6,416 nt of DNA from Firmicutes bacterium UBA3906 (GCA_002391555.1 DGFG01000142.1:10146-16561), one strand, 5' to 3'; counted from the stretch's first letter, positions 1 through 6,307 are shown. Translations and numbers: made by a program. Notes: generated by a model from the sequence alone, not told the origin.

Positions 1-837
1 GGCGTTTACTTGCTAGTATCACTTACCTTGACTGCAGGTACAGCCTTTTTAATGTGGCTAGGAGAACAGATTACAGAACGCGGTATTGGAAATGGTATAT
101 CCATGATTATATTTATCTCAATCATTTCCAGAGGTCCTTCATCTATTGAGTACCTGTTCCAGGCCGCAAAGTCCGGCATGATCCAGTGGTATTATATACC
201 TGTAATTGCTGCCTTTATGGTATTATTAGTAGCAGGCGTTATATATGTTGATAGGGGACAAAGAAGGATCCCAGTCCAGTACTCCAAGAGGGTAGTAGGC
301 AGAAAGATGTACGGTGGCCAAAGTACCCATATTCCGATGAAGGTTAACTCTTCTGGAGTTCTACCAGTAATATTCGCAGTTTCCTTCTTGGCTGTGCCTC
401 AAACAATAGCACAGTTTTGCCCTAATACAGGCTTTGCAAACTGGATTACTAAAAACTTTTCACAATCCAGCTTGCCCTATGCAGTAATTTACGCACTACT
501 TATTATATTCTTTACCTACTTTTATACACAGATTACCTTTAATCCTGTGGAGATTTCCAACAACCTAAGGCAATATGGTGGCTTTGTACAGGGTATTAGA
601 CCAGGAAAGCCAACAGCAGACTTTTTAAAGAGGATCTCAGTTCGTTTAACTCTGGTAGGGGCCTTGTTCTTGGCTGCTATAGCTATATTACCTATAGTAG
701 CAGCCAGAATAACCAAGCTAAATCTAGGCTTTGGTGGTACCGCAGTATTGATTGTTGTCGGTGTTGCCCTTGAGACTACCAAGGAATTAGAGTCCCAGAT
801 GCTAATGAGACATTACAAGGGTTTCTTAAATAAGTAG
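1..837 (+). CDS. secY: SecY, protein translocase channel subunit (5' end cut off by window)
   Basis: SecY is the pore-forming subunit of the SecYEG channel in the cytoplasmic membrane, through which SecA or the ribosome feeds unfolded proteins. The open frame runs in from base 1, so the TTG at 10 is an internal Leu codon and not a start. The visible 278 residues correspond to about TM4 to TM10; roughly the first 150 residues of a usual 420-440 residue SecY are missing. Diagnostic stretches, in visible numbering: WLGEQITERGIGNG near 19-32; cytoplasmic loop C5 at about 84-112 with RRIPVQY and KRVVGRKMYGGQSTHIP; loop C6 at about 178-210 with NPVEISNNL and GIRPGKPTAD, whose Arg (200) matches the Arg of loop C6 needed for SecA-driven export in E. 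coli. It ends with a basic cytoplasmic tail. map follows after 9 bases, where most Firmicutes have adk. Confidence 0.97.
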   Translation, partial: GVYLLVSLTLTAGTAFLMWLGEQITERGIGNGISMIIFISIISRGPSSIEYLFQAAKSGMIQWYYIPVIAAFMVLLVAGVIYVDRGQRRIPVQYSKRVVGRKMYGGQSTHIPMKVNSSGVLPVIFAVSFLAVPQTIAQFCPNTGFANWITKNFSQSSLPYAVIYALLIIFFTYFYTQITFNPVEISNNLRQYGGFVQGIRPGKPTADFLKRISVRLTLVGALFLAAIAILPIVAARITKLNLGFGGTAVLIVVGVALETTKELESQMLMRHYKGFLNK

Positions 838-846
838 GTAGTATAG

Positions 847-1605
847 ATGATTATATTAAAGTCAAGCAATGAAATAGAGCTAATGAGGCAGGCCGGCAGG
901 ATTGTAGCCGGTGCCCACCAAGCAGTTAGAAAAGCAATAAGACCTGGTGTCACTACAGAGGAATTAGACAAGATAGCAGAGGACTACATCCTATCCCATG
1001 ATGGGGTACCAGCCTTTAAGGGCTACGCTGGATTTCCAGCAACAATATGTGCCTCTGTAAATGAAGAGGTTATACACGGGATACCGGGCAAGAAAGTACT
1101 AAAAGAAGGCGACATAATCAGCGTAGATATAGGCGCCTTTTACAAGGGATATTGTGGCGATGCCGCCAAGACTCATCCAGTAGGTGAGATTAGTCCAAAG
1201 GCGACTGAGCTTATAGAGGTCACCAGAGAGTCCTTCTATGAAGGATTGAAATATGCGCGTACGGGATACCGACTTTCTGACATATCCCATGCGATACAAA
1301 GCTATGTAGAAGCAAAGGGTTTTTCGGTGGTAAGAGCGTTTGTTGGCCACGGTATAGGTCAAAGCATGCATGAGGACCCTCAGATACCCAATTTCGGTAA
1401 ACCCGGAAAAGGACCGCGGCTGCGTCCGGGGATGACCTTGGCCATAGAGCCAATGGTAAATGAGGGAACAGTGGATGTGGAGATAATGTCCGATGGCTGG
1501 ACTACTCTAACCAAGGATAGGCGACTGTCAGCCCACTATGAACACACCATAGCCATTACTGAAGGCGAACCTGACATTTTGACTTTAGAGGAGTTATTGT
1601 TATGA
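847..1605 (+). CDS. map: Type I methionine aminopeptidase
   Basis: Removes the initiator Met from nascent proteins in the cytoplasm when the second residue is small. The 252 residues match the short type Ia bacterial form with no N-terminal extension. All five metal ligands of the pita-bread fold are visible: D94 (SVDIG), D105 (CGDAAKTH), H168 (VGHGIG), E201 (AIEPM) and E232 (YEHTIA). The catalytic-site histidines H77 (HGIP) and H175 (MHEDP) are also present, so the enzyme should be active. The ATG at 847 is chosen because an AAGTAGGT sequence at 832-839, overlapping the secY stop codon, lies 7 bases upstream, and the protein begins in the family-typical way ([16 protein letters not shown]). 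It lies 9 bases after secY and its TGA overlaps the next gene's ATG, so it is probably translationally coupled on both sides. Confidence 0.97.
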   Translation: MIILKSSNEIELMRQAGRIVAGAHQAVRKAIRPGVTTEELDKIAEDYILSHDGVPAFKGYAGFPATICASVNEEVIHGIPGKKVLKEGDIISVDIGAFYKGYCGDAAKTHPVGEISPKATELIEVTRESFYEGLKYARTGYRLSDISHAIQSYVEAKGFSVVRAFVGHGIGQSMHEDPQIPNFGKPGKGPRLRPGMTLAIEPMVNEGTVDVEIMSDGWTTLTKDRRLSAHYEHTIAITEGEPDILTLEELLL

Positions 1606-1880
1606 TGGAGGATAAGCTTAAGTTAGGCCAGATAGTTGTGGCCAAGGCAGGTAGAGAAAAGGGTAAAGCCTTTTTGGTAATCGGTCGACTGGACCATGAG
1701 TATGTTTTAATAGCAAACGGCGTTAATAGGACAATAGACAAACCAAAGAAAAAGAAGATAAAGCATCTAGAAAAAAGACCGGAGATTGCCCGTGAGCTAG
1801 GACAAAAGTTTAAAAATGGCGACAAGGTTTTTGATGCAGAGCTTAGAAAAAGCTTAAGATCGATGGGATTAGACAAGTAA
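1602..1880 (+). CDS. KOW-domain RNA-binding protein (L14e/L6e/L27e-like)
   Basis: A small basic protein of 92 residues carrying one KOW motif of the kind seen in eukaryotic/archaeal ribosomal proteins such as L14e. Residues 8-30 ([19 protein letters not shown] and on) form the KOW beta-hairpin, followed by a VLIANG turn near 35-40 and a Lys-rich stretch, [10 protein letters not shown], at about 47-56. The C-terminal third is charged and shows no motif I recognise. Proteins like this sit between map and infA in many Firmicutes (YbzG in B. subtilis, from memory). Its exact role is not established; ribosome or rRNA binding is inferred from the fold and position. The start overlaps the map stop (ATGATG). 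Either ATG, 1602 or 1605, is possible, served by AGAGGAG at 1587-1593, 8 or 11 bases away. I prefer 1602 for its spacing. Confidence 0.88.
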   Translation: MMEDKLKLGQIVVAKAGREKGKAFLVIGRLDHEYVLIANGVNRTIDKPKKKKIKHLEKRPEIARELGQKFKNGDKVFDAELRKSLRSMGLDK

Positions 1881-1885
1881 GGAGG
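1878..1885 (+). promoter_or_regulatory. Ribosome binding site of infA, overlapping the upstream stop
   Basis: TAAGGAGG contains the stop codon of the KOW gene followed directly by a full Shine-Dalgarno core. It lies 10 bases before the TTG at 1896 and settles that this TTG is the infA start; no in-frame ATG or GTG is available nearby. Confidence 0.85.
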
Positions 1886-1895
1886 TTGGTATTGA

Positions 1896-2117
1896 TTGGC
1901 TAAGGAAGATGTAATTGAAGTTGAAGGCAAGGTAATAGATGCATTACCAAACGCTATGTTCCAGGTTGAGCTGGATAATGGCCACAAGGTATTAGCACAT
2001 ATTTCTGGAAAGCTTAGAATGAATTTTATTAGGATCTTACCGGGTGATAGGGTAACAATTGAACTGTCGCCCTACGATTTAACCCGCGGACGTATTACTT
2101 GGCGCGGCAAGGCATAA
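1896..2117 (+). CDS. infA: Translation initiation factor IF-1
   Basis: IF-1 binds the A site of the 30S subunit and works with IF-2 and IF-3 to select the initiator tRNA. The product has 73 residues, against 72 in most bacteria, and is a single OB-fold (S1-like) domain. Nearly the whole length is family signature: [21 protein letters not shown] near 6-26, [19 protein letters not shown] near 36-54, and [15 protein letters not shown] near 56-70. It starts at TTG, which is supported by the perfect GGAGG site and by alignment of the N-terminus [11 protein letters not shown] with known IF-1 proteins. It sits between the KOW gene and rpmJ, as in Bacillus and Clostridium. Its TAA is embedded in the rpmJ ribosome binding site, which suggests coupled translation. 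Confidence 0.98.
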   Translation: MAKEDVIEVEGKVIDALPNAMFQVELDNGHKVLAHISGKLRMNFIRILPGDRVTIELSPYDLTRGRITWRGKA

Positions 2118-2132
2118 GGAGGGTTGCTGATT

Positions 2133-2246
2133 ATGAAAGTTAGACCATCTGTTAAACCAATATGTGAAAAATGTCAGATCATTAGACGCAAGGGAAGGGT
2201 CATGGTGATCTGCGAAAACCCAAAACATAAACAAAGGCAGGGCTAA
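2133..2246 (+). CDS. rpmJ: 50S ribosomal protein L36, zinc-ribbon form
   Basis: A 37-residue protein, the usual length for L36, which binds 23S rRNA in the large subunit. It reads [15 protein letters not shown] at the N-terminus and ends NPKHKQRQG. The zinc ligands C11, C14, C27 and H32 (C-x2-C-x12-C-x4-H) are all present, so this is the zinc-binding (C+) type rather than the zinc-free paralogue that some bacteria switch to under zinc limitation. The ribosome binding site AAGGAGGG at 2116-2123 overlaps the infA stop codon and lies 9-10 bases before the ATG. Confidence 0.97.
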   Translation: MKVRPSVKPICEKCQIIRRKGRVMVICENPKHKQRQG

Positions 2247-2320
2247 TAACTAGACCTATGCCTATAAAGTGTTTAGAAAAGAACAAAACAAGCAATAATT
2301 AACATATGGAGGTGTAAGTA
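2247..2320 (+). other. rpmJ-rpsM intercistronic gap
   Basis: 74 bases without a gene. A weak dyad is visible: CTAGAC at 2250-2255 with GTTTAG at 2271-2276, one G-U, 15-base loop. A poor promoter-like pair is also present: TTTAGA at 2272-2277, 16 bases, AATAAT at 2294-2299. Neither is strong. In other bacteria the mRNA just upstream of rpsM is where S4 binds to repress the alpha operon, so an S4 site here is conceivable, but I cannot draw a convincing pseudoknot. Confidence 0.3.
2307..2314 (+). promoter_or_regulatory. Ribosome binding site of rpsM
   Basis: TGGAGGTG matches the 3' end of 16S rRNA over an extended stretch and stands 8 bases before the TTG at 2321. This fixes TTG as the rpsM start codon. 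An ATG inside the site itself (2305) is out of frame. Confidence 0.8.
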
Positions 2321-2689
2321 TTGGCACGTATTTCCGGTATAGACCTACCCAGGGACAAGAGGGTAGAAATAGGCTTGACCTATATTTACGGTATCGGTAG
2401 AAGTAAGGCACAAGAAATTGTTGCAAATACAGGTATAAATCCCGACACTCGTATAAAGGATCTGACAGAAGCAGAAGTTTCAAAACTTAGAGAATATATA
2501 GACAACAATGTACAGGTTGAAGGTGACCTTAGAAGAGAGGTATCCCTAAACATAAAGAGGCTCGTTGAGATAGGCTGCTATAGGGGTATTCGTCACCGCA
2601 GAGGCCTGCCTGTTCGTGGGCAGAGCACCAAACAGAACGCTAGGACTCGCAAGGGACCAAAGCGTACAGTTGGACGTAAAAGGAAATAA
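2321..2689 (+). CDS. rpsM: 30S ribosomal protein S13
   Basis: S13 sits in the head of the small subunit, contacts the P-site tRNA and forms a bridge to the large subunit. The 122 residues are the normal length. Visible hallmarks are the N-terminal [25 protein letters not shown] (split around residues 2-26), the helical [12 protein letters not shown] region at 28-39, and the basic tail from 91 on ([11 protein letters not shown], then [14 protein letters not shown]), which reaches the decoding centre. The start is TTG, confirmed by the ribosome binding site and by the expected N-terminus MARISGID. A 74-base gap separates it from rpmJ, the widest so far in the cluster, while rpsK follows after only 12 bases. 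In E. coli rpsM is the first gene of the alpha operon. Confidence 0.98.
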   Translation: MARISGIDLPRDKRVEIGLTYIYGIGRSKAQEIVANTGINPDTRIKDLTEAEVSKLREYIDNNVQVEGDLRREVSLNIKRLVEIGCYRGIRHRRGLPVRGQSTKQNARTRKGPKRTVGRKRK

Positions 2690-2701
2690 GGAGGGGCATG
2701 A

Positions 2702-3094
2702 ATGGCAAAGCAAACTAGCAGAACACGCAGACGTCGTGAAAAGAAAAATATCGAGCGCGGCGCAGCACATATCCAGTCTACATTTAACAATACCATTGTT
2801 ACAATAACAGACACAAATGGAAATGCGATATCCTGGGCAAGCGCAGGCGGCCTTGGTTTTAGGGGTTCTAGGAAAAGCACCCCATTTGCTGCCCAATCAG
2901 CTGCTGAAACAGCTGCTAAGGCTGCTATGGAACAAGGCTTAAAGACCGTTGAGGTCTATGTAAAGGGCCCCGGTTCTGGCAGAGAGGCTGCAATCAGATC
3001 ACTGCAGGCAGCTGGATTGGAAGTTAGTATGATAAAGGATGTGACTCCGATTCCCCATAACGGATGTCGTCCGCCAAAGAGAAGAAGAGTCTAG
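2702..3094 (+). CDS. rpsK: 30S ribosomal protein S11
   Basis: S11 lies on the platform of the small subunit near the E site and contacts the 690 and 790 loops of 16S rRNA. The 130 residues match bacterial S11 (about 129). Visible landmarks are a basic N-terminus ([15 protein letters not shown]), [15 protein letters not shown] at 23-37, [22 protein letters not shown] at about 44-65, [12 protein letters not shown] at 88-99, and the C-terminal [16 protein letters not shown]. The Asn-Gly pair at 120-121 matches the site that becomes isoaspartate in E. coli S11. The ATG is chosen over the ATG at 2698, which is in another frame. AAGGAGGGG at 2688-2696 overlaps the rpsM stop and gives 7-base spacing from the GGAGG core. 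Confidence 0.98.
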   Translation: MAKQTSRTRRRREKKNIERGAAHIQSTFNNTIVTITDTNGNAISWASAGGLGFRGSRKSTPFAAQSAAETAAKAAMEQGLKTVEVYVKGPGSGREAAIRSLQAAGLEVSMIKDVTPIPHNGCRPPKRRRV

Positions 3095-3112
3095 GATATG
3101 GAGGTGTTATAG

Positions 3113-3739
3113 ATGGCAAGATATACAGAAGCAGTTTGTCGCCTTTGCCGTAGAGAAGGTATGAAGCTCTACCTAAAGGGAGACAGATGCTATAGCGATA
3201 AATGTGGAGTAACTCGCAGACCCCAAGCACCAGGACAGCATGGTACGGGACGTAGAAAACTATCAGAGTATGGATTGCAGCTACGAGAAAAGCAAAAGGC
3301 AAGAAGGATATATGGGGTACTAGAAAAGCAATTTGCTAACTATTTTGTCAAGGCAGAAAAGATGAAGGGCATTACAGGCGAAAACCTACTACAGCTATTA
3401 GAAAGAAGGCTAGACAACGTAGTATACCGCTTAGGATTTGCTCAGTCCAGGCCGCAAGCACGCCAGCTAGTCAGGCACGGACATATCACCGTAAACGGAA
3501 GAAAGGTAAACATACCTTCCTTTTTGGTAGACCTTGATGACATAGTAGCAGTAAAGGCAAAGAGTGCTTCAGAAGTAGAGCATTTCAAGCTTTTGAAAGA
3601 GGGTACTGGAAGGACAGTAGCACCGTGGCTAGAAGTAAATTATGAGGCGCTAGAGGCAAAGGTTGTATCCCTGCCAAGCAGAGAAGATATCGATGTCGAA
3701 ATCCAAGAGCATCTCATAGTTGAGTATTATTCTCACTAA
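3113..3739 (+). CDS. rpsD: 30S ribosomal protein S4, zinc-finger form
   Basis: S4 is a primary 16S rRNA-binding protein that nucleates 30S assembly. In several bacteria it also represses translation of its own operon by binding the mRNA. At 208 residues it matches the longer zinc-binding class. C9, C12, C26 and C31 form a C-x2-C-x13-C-x4-C zinc site, at the same positions as in Thermus S4 as I recall it. Further on are [10 protein letters not shown] at 35-44, the all-helical core, and the S4 RNA-binding domain at about 98-160, with [13 protein letters not shown] and the [13 protein letters not shown] loop. B. subtilis instead has a zinc-free S4 encoded elsewhere on the chromosome; placement between rpsK and rpoA is the common clostridial and proteobacterial arrangement. 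The GGAGGTG site at 3100-3106 gives 8-base spacing from its core to the ATG. Confidence 0.98.
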   Translation: MARYTEAVCRLCRREGMKLYLKGDRCYSDKCGVTRRPQAPGQHGTGRRKLSEYGLQLREKQKARRIYGVLEKQFANYFVKAEKMKGITGENLLQLLERRLDNVVYRLGFAQSRPQARQLVRHGHITVNGRKVNIPSFLVDLDDIVAVKAKSASEVEHFKLLKEGTGRTVAPWLEVNYEALEAKVVSLPSREDIDVEIQEHLIVEYYSH

Positions 3740-3743
3740 TAGA

Positions 3744-3770
3744 AGATGATATTGCCTAGCAGTATCATTT
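3744..3770 (+). other. Hairpin in the rpsD-rpoA gap, no U-tract
   Basis: AGATGATATTG at 3744-3754 pairs with CAGTATCATTT at 3760-3770 over 11 positions, two of them G-U, around the 5-base loop CCTAG. It begins 4 bases after the rpsD stop. The next bases are CCCCTCG rather than a run of T, so it does not look like a rho-independent terminator. A 3'-end stabiliser, processing site, weak pausing site or protein-binding element is possible; the sequence does not decide between them. Confidence 0.55.
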
Positions 3771-3803
3771 CCCCTCGAAATAAGCAGATACCAAATTATT
3801 TAT

Positions 3804-3811
3804 GAGGAGGG
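3804..3811 (+). promoter_or_regulatory. Ribosome binding site of rpoA
   Basis: GAGGAGGG lies before two nearby ATGs. The one at 3815 is only 4 bases from the core and reads five codons to a stop. The one at 3819 is 8 bases away and opens rpoA, so the spacing selects 3819. An ATG at 3802 that overlaps the site would give a six-codon reading frame whose TGA overlaps the rpoA ATG, but it has no ribosome binding site of its own. Confidence 0.8.
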
Positions 3812-3818
3812 TTTATGC

Positions 3819-4772
3819 ATGATAGAAATTGAAAAACCTAATATAGAGATAACAGAGTTAAGTGAAGACGGATCCTATGGAAAGTTTGTGGTAGAGCCCT
3901 TAGAGCGAGGCTTTGGTACTACCATGGGCAATTCCCTACGTAGAGTATTGCTGTCATCCCTACCAGGGACTGCAGTATCCTCTATAAAGGTAGATGGAGC
4001 CTTGCATGAGTTTACTACCCTGACAGGAGTCAAAGAGGATCTGGTAGAGATAGTACTCAACCTAAAAGGATTAAATTTACAGATGGAGGGGGACGAGCCT
4101 AAAACCCTAGTTATAAATGCTCAGGGTGAAGGTGTAGTAAAGGCCGGCGATATAATTGCCGATGCTGATGTGGAGATTAAAAACCCAGACCATCACATAG
4201 CCACCCTCAATGAAGACGCAAAGTTGTATATGGAGATAAATATAGAAAAGGGCAGGGGCTATGTTCCCGCCGAGCGAAATAAAAAGCCTGGCCAGCCCAT
4301 AGGTATTATTCCAGTAGACTCCATTTTCAGTCCTATCCGCAGGGTCAACTACAATGTAGAAAACACCCGTGTCGGTCAGGTAACAGACTTTGATAAGCTA
4401 ACCCTAGAGGTATGGACCAACGGTACTATTAGGGCGGATGAAGCCACTAGCTTGGCGGCTAAAATAATGAGCGAACACCTATCCCTTTTCGTAGACCTAA
4501 CAGCTCACCTAAATGAGCTAGAGATAATGGTTGAAAAGGAAGAGGATGAAAAGGAAAAGGTTCTAGAGATGACCATAGAGGAACTAGATCTTTCTGTACG
4601 TTCTTATAACTGCTTGAAGCGAGCCGGTATCAATACAGTACAGGAGCTTATCCAAAGAACCGAAGAGGACATGATGAAGGTTAGGAATCTTGGTAAAAAA
4701 TCTCTTGAAGAGGTAAATAACAAGCTAGCAGCATTAAACTTGAGCTTAAAGAAAAAAGATGATGAAGACTAG
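3819..4772 (+). CDS. rpoA: DNA-directed RNA polymerase alpha subunit
   Basis: Two copies of alpha form the scaffold on which beta and beta' assemble; the C-terminal domain contacts UP-element DNA and activators. The 317 residues are the usual length. The N-terminal domain (about 1-235) has the assembly motif [18 protein letters not shown] at 33-50 and the GYVPAERNK and [17 protein letters not shown] blocks near 147-178. A charged linker (about 238-250) joins it to the C-terminal domain (about 250-310). There R261 and N264 in [12 protein letters not shown] correspond to the DNA-contacting R265 and N268 of E. coli, and [10 protein letters not shown] at 290-299 is the helix-hairpin-helix part. 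The tail ends in acidic DDED. The gene is separated from rpsD by 79 bases with a hairpin and from rplQ by 21 bases. Confidence 0.98.
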   Translation: MIEIEKPNIEITELSEDGSYGKFVVEPLERGFGTTMGNSLRRVLLSSLPGTAVSSIKVDGALHEFTTLTGVKEDLVEIVLNLKGLNLQMEGDEPKTLVINAQGEGVVKAGDIIADADVEIKNPDHHIATLNEDAKLYMEINIEKGRGYVPAERNKKPGQPIGIIPVDSIFSPIRRVNYNVENTRVGQVTDFDKLTLEVWTNGTIRADEATSLAAKIMSEHLSLFVDLTAHLNELEIMVEKEEDEKEKVLEMTIEELDLSVRSYNCLKRAGINTVQELIQRTEEDMMKVRNLGKKSLEEVNNKLAALNLSLKKKDDED

Positions 4773-4793
4773 GATAGAATAAGGAGGGATAGT

Positions 4794-5306
4794 ATGCCCG
4801 GACATAGAAAGTTAAACAGGCCAACAGACCAGCGTATGGCTTTGCTTAGAAATCAGGTCACTGCCCTTTTATGGCATGGCCGTATAGAAACTACAGAGGC
4901 TAGAGCAAAAGAGGTTAGGAAAATTGCTGAAAAGCTTATAACCCTAGCTGTCAAGGAATACGATCAAAGCGAAGTAGTTAAAAAGAATGTAAACAATGAA
5001 AAGGGTCAGACCGTAACTATTGAGGTTACCAACGACAAACCTTCTAAGCTAAACGCAAGAAGGAGAATGATGGCAGTTTTATATGATCAAAAGTCGCCTC
5101 GTGAAGAAGGCGAAACCAAAAAGGAATATGCTGACCGGTCAAGAGAGGTTAAGCACCCCCTCGTAGAAAAGATCTTTAACGAATATGGTCCAAAGTACAG
5201 AAAAAGAAAAGAAGAACTGGGCCAGGGCGGTGGCTATACAAGGATACTCAAAAAGGGTCCCCGCAGAGGAGACGGAGCAGAGACTGTTATTATCGAGCTC
5301 GTTTAG
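4794..5306 (+). CDS. rplQ: 50S ribosomal protein L17, enlarged form
   Basis: L17 is a large-subunit protein near the polypeptide exit tunnel rim. The core is clear: [18 protein letters not shown] at 4-21, [24 protein letters not shown] at 29-52, [12 protein letters not shown] at 86-97, and the C-terminal [19 protein letters not shown] and IIELV blocks from 145 to the end. It has 170 residues, compared with about 120-127 in Bacillus and E. coli. The extra length comes from one insertion at about 53-85 (acidic/basic, with a VTIEVTND strand) and a second of about a dozen or more residues around 98-120, plus a few before GGGYTR. The frame is intact and both conserved ends are present, so it is a variant and not a frameshift. 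The ATG has AAGGAGGG at 4781-4788. This is the last gene before the terminator, as expected for an alpha operon. Confidence 0.96.
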   Translation: MPGHRKLNRPTDQRMALLRNQVTALLWHGRIETTEARAKEVRKIAEKLITLAVKEYDQSEVVKKNVNNEKGQTVTIEVTNDKPSKLNARRRMMAVLYDQKSPREEGETKKEYADRSREVKHPLVEKIFNEYGPKYRKRKEELGQGGGYTRILKKGPRRGDGAETVIIELV

Positions 5307-5337
5307 CTACTGTTTTTACAAGGGCTTTTGGATAAAC

Positions 5338-5385
5338 GGATTAAGTTCATGGGATGTTTTTCCTATAGCTTAATCCATATTTTTT
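5338..5385 (+). terminator. Rho-independent terminator after rplQ
   Basis: GGATTAAG at 5338-5345 pairs perfectly with CTTAATCC at 5369-5376. Inside, ATGGGA at 5349-5354 pairs with TCCTAT at 5361-5366 with one G-U, across a small internal loop and around a TGTTTT loop. The outer arm is followed by AT and then six Ts at 5380-5385. It begins 31 bases after the rplQ stop and should end the long ribosomal-protein/rpoA transcript, at least partly. Confidence 0.8.
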
Positions 5386-5417
5386 ATAGGCCATCTTCAT
5401 TTTCTAAAGCTATTAGA

Positions 5418-5447
5418 TTAGAACAGGCAAAAGAGTTTATATATAGT
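5418..5447 (+). promoter_or_regulatory. Possible promoter for the ecfA genes
   Basis: TTAGAA at 5418-5423 resembles a -35 box (4 of 6 matches to TTGACA). It is followed at 16 or 18 bases by TATATA (5440-5445) or TATAGT (5442-5447) as a -10 box. It lies between the terminator and the ecfA1 ribosome binding site, where a new promoter is expected, but in such AT-rich DNA a match of this quality can arise by chance. TAAAAT at 5452-5457 is a second -10 candidate, but it would leave almost no leader before the ribosome binding site. Confidence 0.35.
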
Positions 5448-5459
5448 AGAGTAAAATGT

Positions 5460-5467
5460 AAGGAGGG
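5460..5467 (+). promoter_or_regulatory. Ribosome binding site of ecfA1
   Basis: AAGGAGGG is a strong site with 7 bases from its GGAGG core to the TTG at 5474, which supports TTG as the start. The only in-frame upstream ATG (5456) is followed at once by TAA, so translation cannot begin further upstream. Confidence 0.8.
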
Positions 5468-5473
5468 TGGATT

Positions 5474-6307
5474 TTGCAGCCTATCATTCAGATAAAAGAC
5501 CTATACTTTGATTATATAAATAGCGAGGGCAAGGAAACAGCAGCCTTAGATGGGGTATCACTAGATATCCATAAGGGTGAGTTTCTTGTTATTATCGGCC
5601 ACAATGGATCAGGCAAATCTACCCTGGCCAAGCATATGAATGCCCTTTTGACCCCAAAAAGAGGACAGGTTCTAGTAAAGGGCATGGATACAAAAGATGA
5701 GGATAGGACCTGGGATATAAGGCAGACTGCAGGCATGGTCTTTCAAAATCCAGACAACCAGATGGTAGCAACCATAGTGGAGGAGGATGTGGCCTTTGGT
5801 CCTGAAAACCTAGGAGTAGCTTCAGAGCAGATTCGCGAAAGGGTGGACCAGGCCTTGAGGACTGTAGGTATGACCGAATATGCTAATACAGCCCCCCATT
5901 ACCTATCAGGTGGACAAAAGCAAAGGGTAGCCATTGCAGGTGTTATAGCCATGAGGCCTGAAATTATAATTCTAGATGAGCCGACTGCTATGTTAGACCC
6001 CTCTGGCCGCAGAGAGGTAATGGAGACCATAGACTACCTAAACAAACATGAGGGTATTACAATAGTCCATATCACCCACTATATGGAGGAAGCAATAGCT
6101 GCTGACCGAGTTGTTGTTATGGAGGAGGGCAAGATAGTTGCCAAAGCTAGTCCACGAGAGATATTCAACCAGGTTGAAACCCTAAAGAGTATAGGCCTAG
6201 ACGTACCCCAGGTAACAGAGCTTGCCCACCAGCTAAGAAAAGAAGGAATAAAGATAGAGGGTGACCCCCTTAGTATAGAGGAAATGGTGGAAGCGATATG
6301 CCGGTAA
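5474..6307 (+). CDS. ecfA1: ECF transporter ATPase EcfA1 (CbiO family)
   Basis: One of the two ATP-binding subunits of an energy-coupling-factor transporter. It pairs with EcfA2 on the cytoplasmic face of EcfT and powers import of vitamins or metal ions captured by interchangeable S components. The 277 residues carry a complete ABC ATPase set: Walker [10 protein letters not shown] at 42-50, Q-loop Q91 in VFQNPDNQ, signature LSGGQKQR at 144-151, Walker B IIILDEPT at 164-171 with catalytic E169, D-loop MLDPSG, and switch H202. [24 protein letters not shown] (split around 89-112) is characteristic of the CbiO/EcfA group, and the C-terminal extension after about 225 is typical too. It starts at TTG. 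It is separated from rplQ by 167 bases containing a terminator, and it overlaps ecfA2 by 10 bases. Substrate cannot be told from the ATPase; in Firmicutes this locus usually serves the shared, multi-vitamin module. Confidence 0.95.
   Translation: MQPIIQIKDLYFDYINSEGKETAALDGVSLDIHKGEFLVIIGHNGSGKSTLAKHMNALLTPKRGQVLVKGMDTKDEDRTWDIRQTAGMVFQNPDNQMVATIVEEDVAFGPENLGVASEQIRERVDQALRTVGMTEYANTAPHYLSGGQKQRVAIAGVIAMRPEIIILDEPTAMLDPSGRREVMETIDYLNKHEGITIVHITHYMEEAIAADRVVVMEEGKIVAKASPREIFNQVETLKSIGLDVPQVTELAHQLRKEGIKIEGDPLSIEEMVEAICR

Noticed and set aside
1556..1987. 143-codon open frame on the minus strand across the KOW gene and infA
   Set aside because: It is fully antisense to two genes with clear family matches, has no recognisable domain or ribosome binding site, and fits a shadow frame.
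2616..2807. 63-codon + frame across the rpsM/rpsK junction
   Set aside because: It overlaps the certain S13 and S11 coding sequences in another frame and has no signal of its own.
2546..2896. Minus-strand frames of 95 and 116 codons opposite rpsM/rpsK
   Set aside because: They are Cys/Leu-rich with no motif, as expected for the reverse of Arg/Lys-rich ribosomal genes; both overlap two certain genes.
4794..5306. Frameshift or fusion as the cause of the long L17
   Set aside because: The conserved N- and C-terminal blocks lie in one uninterrupted frame and the extra segments are internal, so a true insertion fits better.
5185..5373. 62-codon + frame crossing the end of rplQ and the terminator
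   Set aside because: It is an out-of-frame reading of rplQ that runs through the terminator stem, with no ribosome binding site or conserved sequence.
5403..5417. Dyad TCTAA-AGCTA-TTAGA upstream of ecfA1 as an operator
   Set aside because: Five AT-rich pairs only; such dyads are common in this base composition and it resembles no operator I know.
5386..5473. Riboswitch in the ecfA1 leader
   Set aside because: About 88 bases with no conserved core of cobalamin, thiamine, riboflavin or other vitamin riboswitches visible, and too short for most of them.
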